NCBI RefSeq assembly: GCF_001039265.1
Contig: NZ_LFEK01000075.1
Location: 511-6,832, forward strand
Source of the DNA: Synechococcus sp. GFB01
Lineage (GTDB): Bacteria; Cyanobacteriota; Cyanobacteriia; PCC-6307; Cyanobiaceae
Direction of reading: 5' to 3'
DNA length: 6,322 nt
Positions 1 through 6,322 of this stretch are shown in pieces. The position numbers and the translations under genes were made by a program. A model generated the notes under the pieces. The model was not told the DNA's origin and searched no databases. It worked only from the letters and a program-made list of their open reading frames with translations. Position 1 is the first letter of the stretch, and the number at the start of each line of letters is the position of its first letter.

Positions 1-68
1 TGGTGCTGCTGCTGGCGCGGGGCTAGTTGCTGGTGGTCAAGCTCATGCCCAGGGGCGAGCTCTCCGGT

Positions 69-1640
69 TCAGCGCACCGCCGTGGCCAGGGCGGCCCTCC
101 CCTCCACCGGCGCATGCAGGGCCTCCTGCAGCGGCGCTTTGCCGTAGTCGCGCTCCAGCAGATCCATCACCGTGCGGCCGAAATCGGCCGGATTGCGCTC
201 GAACGCCTCCAGGCAGATGCGCCCGAAGGTGTGGCCCATCGGCTCGGGATTCCAGAGCAGCTGCCGCGCCGTCCACGGCGCCATGCTCATCGGGTTGTAG
301 CCGGGCTTGATCAGCCCCTGCTCAAAGCCGTACTGCTCCAGGTGGGTGTGCGGCTGCAGGCCGATGAAGAAGATCGCCGGCTCCACCACCTCCGCCCCGA
401 AGATCCGCTCCAGCTCGCGGTGGTAGGCCACCGTCTGGCGGATCGTCTCGGGCCGCTCGTCGATCACGTTGAACGAGTAGTTCACCGACACGTGCTCGCG
501 GAAGCCGGCCCGCGCCAGCAGACGGCAGTTCTCCAGCACGGTGCGCAGGTTGTAGCCCATGCGCATCTTGCGCACCAGCTCCTGGCTGCCGGAGGTGATG
601 CCGATCTCGAAGTAGCTCATGCCCGTGGCCACCATCAGCTCGGCCAGCTCGGCATCGAGATTGTCGGCCCGGATGTAGGCCGCCCAGCGGATGTCGCTCC
701 AGCCTTCAGCCTGGATCGCCCGCAGCAGCGCCTTGGCATCCTCAATGTATCGGCGCGCCGGAATGAACTGGGCATCGGTGAACCAGAACCCCCGCACACC
801 CCGTGCATACAGCTGACGCATCTCGGCGATCACCTCCTCCACCGGGTTGACACGCACCGCCTTGCCCTCCACCACGGTGTAGACGCAGTAGCAGCAGTTG
901 TGGGGGCAGCCGCGCTTGGTCTGCACACCCACGTAGAAGTCGCCGCCGTCGAGATACCAATCCAGCTGCGGCCAGATCGAGGCGATATAGCCGTAATCGC
1001 AGGCGGTTTTCTCCATGCCCGCCGGCTGCTCGTGGATCAGCCCCGGCCGCGGCGACTCTCCCGCCACGAAGCAGCGCTCGCTCTCGAGCGACTCGCCGCG
1101 GATCAGCTTCTCCAGCAGCGGCTCTCCCTCGCCCACCGACACCACCGTGCCGCGGGGCAGCTGACGGCCCAGCTGCTCGTAGAACACACTCACGGCGCCG
1201 CCGCCGATCACCGCCCGCGCCGCGGGGTTGTGGCGCCGCGCCCAGCGCAGGCCCCGGCGCACCAGGCGCAGGTTGCGCCAGAGCTCCCCGTAGAACGAAC
1301 GCATCAGCTGCAGCCCGCCAAGAGCCCCCCGCAGCCGCTTGAGCGGATTGCGGGCATAGAACACCTCGAAGGAGTGCTGCAGCGGGTTGCCGCTGCGGCC
1401 GTCCACCGGCGCGTAGATCTGGATGTCGCGCCAGGAGAACACCAGCAGCGACGGCCGGAACGCCTCCACCTCAGCCCGCAGGGCCGCTTCCACATCCAGC
1501 AGCGGCACCGCTGCGAGATCGAGGATCCGCTGCGGCAGCTCCGGAAACAGCTTGTGCAGATGATCGGCCAGATACACCGGCCCGATCGGGAAGATCGGGT
1601 TGCAGGGCAGGCGCACCAGCAGCACGCGGTGATCGCTCAC
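69..1640 (-). CDS. B12-fold radical SAM protein, cyanobacterial PSII high-light-acclimation family
   Basis: Predicted 523-residue radical SAM enzyme, reading right to left from a GTG at 1640 to a TGA ending at 69. Residues 1 to about 190 look like a cobalamin-binding-type alpha/beta domain: an opening strand VLLVRLPCNP, then GGGAVSVFYEQL and VSVGEGEPLLEKL. I do not see the DxHxxG motif of base-off B12 binding. The radical SAM core follows, with the cluster motif CPHNCCYC supplying Cys245, Cys249 and Cys252, then the typical strand FWFTDAQF and the SGSQELVRKM segment. The family is common in cyanobacteria and, as I recall it, is annotated as photosystem II high-light acclimation radical SAM protein; substrate and reaction are unknown to me. 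I chose GTG 1640 because family homology starts there. The open frame extends to 1763, but that part overlaps the end of cofG and is Ala/Gly-rich. The gene lies 32 bp downstream of cofG on the same strand, so co-transcription is likely. No frameshift was seen. Confidence 0.88.
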   Translation of the reverse strand: MSDHRVLLVRLPCNPIFPIGPVYLADHLHKLFPELPQRILDLAAVPLLDVEAALRAEVEAFRPSLLVFSWRDIQIYAPVDGRSGNPLQHSFEVFYARNPLKRLRGALGGLQLMRSFYGELWRNLRLVRRGLRWARRHNPAARAVIGGGAVSVFYEQLGRQLPRGTVVSVGEGEPLLEKLIRGESLESERCFVAGESPRPGLIHEQPAGMEKTACDYGYIASIWPQLDWYLDGGDFYVGVQTKRGCPHNCCYCVYTVVEGKAVRVNPVEEVIAEMRQLYARGVRGFWFTDAQFIPARRYIEDAKALLRAIQAEGWSDIRWAAYIRADNLDAELAELMVATGMSYFEIGITSGSQELVRKMRMGYNLRTVLENCRLLARAGFREHVSVNYSFNVIDERPETIRQTVAYHRELERIFGAEVVEPAIFFIGLQPHTHLEQYGFEQGLIKPGYNPMSMAPWTARQLLWNPEPMGHTFGRICLEAFERNPADFGRTVMDLLERDYGKAPLQEALHAPVEGRAALATAVR

Positions 1641-1672
1641 GGCTGATTTCCCGCTCCACTCCGGATCGGACG

Positions 1673-2651
1673 CTAACAATCCATCCCCAGCCGCTGGGAC
1701 ACCGCCGCCGCCTGCCGCTGCAGCCGCCGCGGCAGGCAGGCCAGCCACTCGCGGTGCACGCACAGCGCGGCAGCAGCCGCCAGCCCGCCGCCGCCAGGCG
1801 CTCCGCCAGGGCCCCGGTGCCGGGCTGGGGGTAGGCGGGGTTGATCACATCCTGCAGATCGAGGCCGCCGAGATCGTCGATGCCGGCCTCCAGCGCCTCG
1901 ATGAGCCGATCGGGCGGCCAGAGGTTGGGCGGCAGCTGCAGATGCACCTCCTCCGGCAGCACCTGCCGCGCCACGGCGATCAGCCCCAGGAGGTCATCCA
2001 CCTCGTGCGCGGCCAAGGGGCCGGCAGCCGCTCCCCCCGGCCGCCAGGGCTGCAGGATCACCTCCTGGATGTGGCCCCAGTGCCGTTGCAGCAGGGCCAG
2101 CAGTTCCAGCGCCTCGCGCCGCTCCGCCGCGCTCTCGCCCAGCCCGAGCAGCAGGCCGGTAGTGAAGGGGATACCCAGGCGGCCCGCCTGCTCGATCTGG
2201 ATCAGCCGCTGCTCCAGCGTCTTGCTGGGGGCATGGCGGTGCCGGGCATCGACGGCCGGCCCGAGGCCCTCCAGCATCAGGCCCATGGAGGGATTGCGCC
2301 GGCCCAGCGCCGCCATCTCCCGCCGCGACAGGGGACCGGCGTTGGTGTGGGGCAGGCGCCCTGCCTCCAGCGCCAGGTGGCTCAGCCTGAGCAGGCGGCC
2401 GAACCAGGCCGCCCGGCCCGGCGCCCCCGGCGCCACCTCGCCGCTGAGCAGGAGCACCTCGGCAGCCTGGGCCGCGCCCGCAGCAGGGCCAGGGCGTCGA
2501 CATCGCCCAGGGCGTCGCCCGGCAGCCCGTCAGGGGCAGGGCTCAACGACGGCGGGTGACGGAAGCTGCAGTAGTCGCAGGCGTTGAAGCACTGACGCGT
2601 GGGCACCAGCGTGACGCTCGGGCTCCAGGTGATCAGGCGGGAACGAGGCAT
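1673..2651 (-). CDS. cofG: 7,8-didemethyl-8-hydroxy-5-deazariboflavin (FO) synthase subunit CofG, two apparent frameshifts
   Basis: CofG is the radical SAM subunit that, with CofH, builds the deazaflavin FO from a tyrosine-derived adduct and a ribityl-uracil precursor. In cyanobacteria FO is known as the antenna chromophore of some photolyases. From the ATG at 2651 the protein begins with a CofG-like ITWSPSVTLVPT strand, then the cluster motif CFNACDYC (Cys21, Cys25, Cys28). Later family segments are NPSMGLMLE, HAPSKTLEQRL, a TTGLLLGLGES strand, HIQEVILQPW and LGGLDLQDVINP. The reading frame breaks near 2475 and near 1766. Adding one base at each joins three frames into 326 residues, normal for CofG, ending at TAG 1675-1673. 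Each break is at a short G/C run, so sequencing error is the likely cause; true decay is possible. A GTG at 2723 would add 24 residues unlike the family and would overlap the psbA -35 element, so I prefer 2651. No clear ribosome-binding site was seen. The radical SAM gene follows after 32 bp. Confidence 0.85.
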
Positions 2652-2718
2652 CCAGGAGGGCTCAGACAGAGCTGCCGGGAGGGCCGAGCCAGTCCCGGGC
2701 GAAATTCGGGAACGCTTC

Positions 2719-2748
2719 TTCACAAACCCCGCAATGTTCCGTTACAGT
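2719..2748 (+). promoter_or_regulatory. Putative sigma-70-type promoter of psbA
   Basis: TTCACA at 2719-2724 matches the -35 consensus at five of six positions. TACAGT at 2743-2748 matches the -10 consensus at four of six, and the spacer is 18 bp. Transcription would begin near 2755 and give a leader of roughly 70 nt before the psbA ATG, in keeping with the short leaders of cyanobacterial psbA genes. This is pattern matching only. The -35 lies outside cofG if that gene starts at 2651. Confidence 0.5.
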
Positions 2749-2823
2749 CCCGGATGACGGGGTTCCGTCCGGCGGATTCCCGCCCTCCATACCCGTTCCT
2801 CTGGAACATTCCTTCTCGTTCTC
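2749..2823 (+). promoter_or_regulatory. psbA 5' leader with two small hairpins and no Shine-Dalgarno
   Basis: This is the predicted untranslated leader of psbA. CCCG-GATGA-CGGG near its start (about 2749-2762) can form a four-base-pair stem. GGCGG-ATTC-CCGCC at 2771-2784 forms a perfect five-base-pair GC stem with a four-base loop. The last 15 bases before the ATG are pyrimidine-rich (CATTCCTTCTCGTTCTC) and hold no purine-rich ribosome-binding site. Weak or absent Shine-Dalgarno sequences are common in cyanobacterial psbA leaders, where light-dependent mRNA stability matters. A regulatory role for these hairpins is inference. Confidence 0.35.
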
Positions 2824-3902
<1,079 letters not shown>

Positions 3903-3970
3903 GGCCCATCAGCCCGGCTGAGGCCGAACGGCCTGCCGAAGACCGAGAGCCCGGGAGCTCTCCTGCATCG

Positions 3971-3995
3971 AGCCCCCGCCCTGGCGGGGGCTTTT
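3971..3995 (+). terminator. Rho-independent terminator of psbA
   Basis: AGCCCCCGC at 3971-3979 and GCGGGGGCT at 3984-3992 form a perfect nine-base-pair GC-rich stem around the loop CCTG. The final T of the stem opens a run of four T (TTTT at 3992-3995), followed by CC. It lies 69 bases after the psbA stop codon and 31 bases before the earliest mntC start. It would separate psbA from the manganese operon, so that operon would need its own promoter or read-through. The 68 bases between the psbA stop and the stem show no other feature. Confidence 0.85.
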
Positions 3996-4025
3996 CCATG
4001 GCCGCCGATCGACTGCCGGGTCAGC

Positions 4026-5003
4026 GTGGCTGCAGTCGGCTCCATAGGATTTCCGCTGCCCCTGCGTGATGTCTTGCCCTCCGCGTGGCGTCGACTCCTC
4101 TCCCCCCTGCTGCTGGCCCTGCTGATCGGCTGCAGCCCTGATCGGCGTCCGCGGGCGGGGCCCACGGCCGCACGCCCCCTGGTGCTCACCACCTTCACGG
4201 TGCTGGCCGACATGGCCCGCAACGTGGCGGGCGATCGCCTGGAGGTGCGCTCGATCACCCGCCTGGGGGCCGAGATCCATGGCTATGAACCCACCCCCAG
4301 CGACATCGAGGCGGCCCAGGGTGCCGATCTGATCGTGGAGAACGGCCTGGGGCTCGAGCGCTGGGCCGAGCGCTTCGTCCGCTCTGTCGGTGACGTGCCG
4401 ACCGTCACCCTCGCCGATGGCATCACCCCCCTGCTGATCGAGGGGGATGCCTATGCCGGCAAGCCCAATCCGCACGCCTGGATGTCGCCGCGCCGCGCCC
4501 AGCGGTATGTGGATCGGCTGGTTGACGCTTTCGCCGAACTCGATCCCGCTGGCTCAGCCACCTACAGGGCCAACGGCGAGGCCTACAAGCGCCAGCTCGG
4601 CCAGCTGGATGCCGAGCTGCGCACTGCCCTGGAGGCTGTGCCGCCGCGGCAGAGGCTGCTGGTGAGCTGCGAGGGGGCCTTTTCCTACCTGGCGCGTGAC
4701 TACGGGCTGGAGGAGGCCTATCTGTGGCAGGTGAACGCCGAATCCCAGGTCACCCCTCGCCGGATGGCCCGCCTGATCGACACCGTGAAGCAGCGGCAGG
4801 TACCGGCGGTGTTCTGCGAGAGCACCGTGAGCAACAAGTCCCAGCTGGAGGTCGCCCGGGCGGCCGGCAGTCGCTACGGCGGTACGTTCTTCGTGGACTC
4901 TCTCTCGGGACCCTCCGGCCCTGCCCCCAGCTTGCTTGCTCTGCAGCGCCACAACGTGAGCCTGATCGTGCGGGGCCTGGGCCCCGCAGGTGAGAGCCGG
5001 TGA
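4026..5003 (+). CDS. mntC: Manganese-binding lipoprotein of the MntABC importer (cluster A-I solute-binding protein)
   Basis: This is the extracytoplasmic metal receptor of an ABC importer. A 325-residue reading starts at GTG 4026. A hydrophobic stretch (residues 24-35) ends in the lipobox LLIGC, with lipid-modified Cys36 anchoring the protein to the membrane. Metal ligands expected for the ZnuA/PsaA/MntC fold are visible: His85 (EIHGYEPTP), His150 (PNPHAWMSP), Glu216 (SCEGAFSYL) and Asp291 (FFVDSLSG). All four sit exactly four residues before those I recall for Synechocystis MntC (89, 154, 220, 295). Cys215 and Cys264 likewise match its reported redox-sensitive disulfide. There is no long His-rich loop as in many zinc-binding ZnuA proteins, so manganese is favoured over zinc. 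The start is uncertain: GTG 4026 lacks a good ribosome-binding site, and TTG 4074 would give a normal 20-residue signal peptide. The stop overlaps the mntA start (GTGA), which implies translational coupling. The frame is intact. Confidence 0.9.
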   Translation: MAAVGSIGFPLPLRDVLPSAWRRLLSPLLLALLIGCSPDRRPRAGPTAARPLVLTTFTVLADMARNVAGDRLEVRSITRLGAEIHGYEPTPSDIEAAQGADLIVENGLGLERWAERFVRSVGDVPTVTLADGITPLLIEGDAYAGKPNPHAWMSPRRAQRYVDRLVDAFAELDPAGSATYRANGEAYKRQLGQLDAELRTALEAVPPRQRLLVSCEGAFSYLARDYGLEEAYLWQVNAESQVTPRRMARLIDTVKQRQVPAVFCESTVSNKSQLEVARAAGSRYGGTFFVDSLSGPSGPAPSLLALQRHNVSLIVRGLGPAGESR

Positions 5004-5759
5004 ACCGCATCGAAGTCGACCAGCTCTGCGTTGACTACAACGGGGTGGTCGCCCTCCACGACGCCACGCTGAGCCTGCGGCCGGATGCATCTGCGGCCTG
5101 GTGGGCATGAACGGGGCGGGCAAATCCACCCTGTTCAAGGCGCTCACGGGCTTCGTGCGGCCCTCGCGCGGGCGAATCCGGATCAACGGCGTGCCGGTGC
5201 TGCGGGCCCAGCGGGATCAGGCGGTGGCCTATGTGCCCCAGAACGAGGGGATCGACAGCAGCTTTCCGATCTCCGTGTGGGAGGTGGTGATGATGGGCGC
5301 TACGGCTCGATGAATCTGCTGCGGCTGCCGCGGGCTTCCGATCGTCTGGCCGTGCGTGAGGCCCTGCAGCGGGTCGATCTGCTCGATCTGCGCGACCGTC
5401 CCATCGGCGCCCTCTCCGGGGGCCAGCGCAAGCGCACCTTCATCGCCCGCGCCATCGCTCAGCGGGCTTCGGTGCTGCTGCTCGATGAGCCCTTCAACGG
5501 CGTCGACGTGCGCACCGAGAAGCTGATGGCCGAGCTGTTCCTGCAGTTCCGCCAGGAGGGCCGCACCATCCTGATCTCCACCCACGACCTCAGCCACGTG
5601 CGCGACTTCTGCGATCTGGTGGTGCTGATCAACAAGACCGTGCTGGCCTACGGCGAGACCTCCGAGGTGTTCACCCCCGAGAACCTGGCCCTCACCTTCG
5701 GCGGTCTGCCCCCCGAGCTGCTCAGTGCTCCAGCCACCTCCATCGAGAGCGAGCCATGA
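5000..5759 (+). CDS. mntA: Manganese ABC transporter ATP-binding subunit, two apparent frameshifts
   Basis: Cytoplasmic ATPase that would power manganese import with MntC and MntB. The order lipoprotein-ATPase-permease matches mntCAB of Synechocystis. The GTG start at 5000 overlaps the mntC stop, and an AGGTGAG lies just upstream as a possible ribosome-binding site. The frame breaks near 5083 (CCGGATGC where CCGGGATGC is expected) and near 5298 (GGCGC where GGCCGC is expected). Adding one base at each gives a 253-residue protein of normal length. Repaired motifs: Walker A GMNGAGKST at 36-44, Q-loop Gln81 in YVPQNEG, signature LSGGQ at 139-143, Walker B VLLLDE at 159-164, and H-loop His196 in STHDL. 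As printed, the first frame stops after about 36 residues, before most of Walker A. The second stops after Walker A and the Q-loop, and the third holds the signature and Walker B. The stop overlaps the mntB start (ATGA). Zinc specificity cannot be excluded from the ATPase alone. Confidence 0.9.
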
Positions 5760-6322
5760 ATCTGCTTCTGGAACCCCTGAGCCACGACTTCATGGTGCGC
5801 GCGCTGCTGGTCAGCGCCCTGGTGGGCAGCGTCTGCGGCCTGCTCTCCTGCTACATGACCCTCAAGGGCTGGGCTCTGATGGGCGATGCCGTGAGCCACG
5901 CGGTGATGCCCGGCGTGGTGCTGGCCTACGCCCTGGGGCTGCCCTTCTCGCTGGGAGCCTTCGTGTTCGGTGTGGGCTCGGTGGCCCTGATCGGCTTTGT
6001 GAAGCAGAAGTCGCGCATCAAGGAAGACACCGTGATCGGCCTGGTGTTCACGGGATTCTTCGCCCTGGGCCTGGTGCTGGTCTCGAAGGTGCGCAGCAAC
6101 ATCGACCTCACCCACATCTTGTTCGGCAACGTGCTCGGCATCTCCGGTGACGACATCCGCCAGACGCTGCTGATCTCGCTTCTGGTGGTGGTCGTGCTGC
6201 TGGTGCTGCGGCGCGACCTGCTGCTGTTCTGCTTCGATCCCACCCACGCCCGCTCGATCGGCATCAACACCGGCCTGCTGCACTACACCCTGCTCTCGGC
6301 CCTTTCCCTGGCGGCGGTGGTC
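5756..6322 (+). CDS. mntB: Manganese ABC transporter membrane permease (3' end beyond window)
   Basis: Inner-membrane permease of the metal ABC-3 family, which forms the manganese channel with MntA. It starts at ATG 5756, overlapping the mntA stop as ATGA, and stays open for 189 codons to the window edge. Full-length members have about 280-300 residues, so roughly a third is missing. Hydrophobic segments lie at about residues 13-36, 50-80 (probably two), 93-111, 136-155 and 172-189. The family-typical motif GDAVSHAVMPG at 43-53 follows TLKGWALM, and the second half has the conserved FGNVLGIS and FCFDPTHARSIGI segments. No frameshift is present. Overlapping starts and stops through the three genes indicate one operon with coupled translation. 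Manganese rather than zinc is inferred from the MntC partner and gene order. Confidence 0.9.
   Translation, partial: MNLLLEPLSHDFMVRALLVSALVGSVCGLLSCYMTLKGWALMGDAVSHAVMPGVVLAYALGLPFSLGAFVFGVGSVALIGFVKQKSRIKEDTVIGLVFTGFFALGLVLVSKVRSNIDLTHILFGNVLGISGDDIRQTLLISLLVVVVLLVLRRDLLLFCFDPTHARSIGINTGLLHYTLLSALSLAAVV

Noticed and set aside
1..26. Possible 3' end of a plus-strand gene (reads VLLLARG then TAG at 24-26)
   Set aside because: Only seven codons are visible and no family can be recognised; any window start gives such a tail by chance.
27..1646. Plus-strand open frame of 539 codons
   Set aside because: It is exactly antisense to the conserved radical SAM gene, is rich in His/Arg/Gln/Ala, and resembles no family. 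Long antisense frames are expected at this GC content.
1641..1763. N-terminal extension of the radical SAM protein by 41 residues
   Set aside because: It is Ala/Gly-rich, overlaps the cofG 3' end on the same strand, and lies before the family-typical start VLLVRLPCNP.
1841..2587. Plus-strand open frames opposite cofG (248 and 205 codons)
   Set aside because: Low-complexity Arg/Ser/Ala shadows of the cofG reading frames.
4045..4050. TAGGAT as a -10 element for mntC
   Set aside because: Only four of six match and no -35 is seen at proper spacing. It would require the TTG 4074 start, so it is not strong enough to call.
3998..4069. ATG 3998 as an alternative start for mntC
   Set aside because: It is in a different frame and meets a TGA before the lipobox region.
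5078..5305. Programmed ribosomal frameshifting in mntA, psbA or cofG
   Set aside because: There are five sites in three unrelated genes, none with a slippery heptamer and stimulatory structure, and all are explained by the same single-base loss.
5648..6283. Minus-strand frame of 211 codons, rich in His and Gln
   Set aside because: It is antisense to mntA/mntB. The His/Gln richness comes from reading Leu/Val membrane codons backwards.

Overview
The window comes from a GC-rich cyanobacterium, most likely of the Cyanobium/Synechococcus picocyanobacterial type. The evidence is a photosystem II D1 gene (psbA), a cyanobacterial-style MntC-A-B manganese importer, an FO synthase subunit (cofG), and a B12-fold radical SAM protein of a family I know only from cyanobacteria and relatives. 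The genus is inferred from GC content and protein resemblance, not from a marker gene.

Layout. Positions 1-68 hold no gene I can support. On the minus strand, cofG (2651 down to 1673) is followed after 32 bp by the radical SAM gene (1640 down to 69), so the two probably form one transcription unit. A 172-bp divergent intergenic region carries a plausible psbA promoter and a leader with two small hairpins. psbA (2824-3902) is on the plus strand and is followed by a strong Rho-independent terminator (3971-3995). Next come three tightly overlapping plus-strand genes: a metal-binding lipoprotein (mntC, 4026-5003), an ATPase (mntA, 5000-5759) and a membrane permease (mntB, from 5756), which runs off the end of the window.

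How the genes fit together. D1 carries most of the ligands of the Mn4CaO5 cluster, and the operon behind it imports manganese, so D1 turnover and the metal it needs are encoded side by side. The D1 has Glu at position 130, as in the high-light D1:2 form. The radical SAM protein resembles a cyanobacterial family annotated as linked to high-light acclimation of photosystem II. CofG makes the deazaflavin FO, used in cyanobacteria mainly as a photolyase antenna. A shared high-light/photodamage theme is therefore reasonable but remains inference.

Main anomaly. Three of the six genes are broken in this sequence: cofG twice, psbA once and mntA twice. Each break is repaired by adding one G or C next to an identical base, and conserved protein continues on both sides. 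Five such lesions in 6.3 kb, one of them in D1, look like single-base deletions from sequencing or assembly rather than real pseudogenes. I see no mobile element, CRISPR array, tRNA or rRNA, and no convincing undescribed system.
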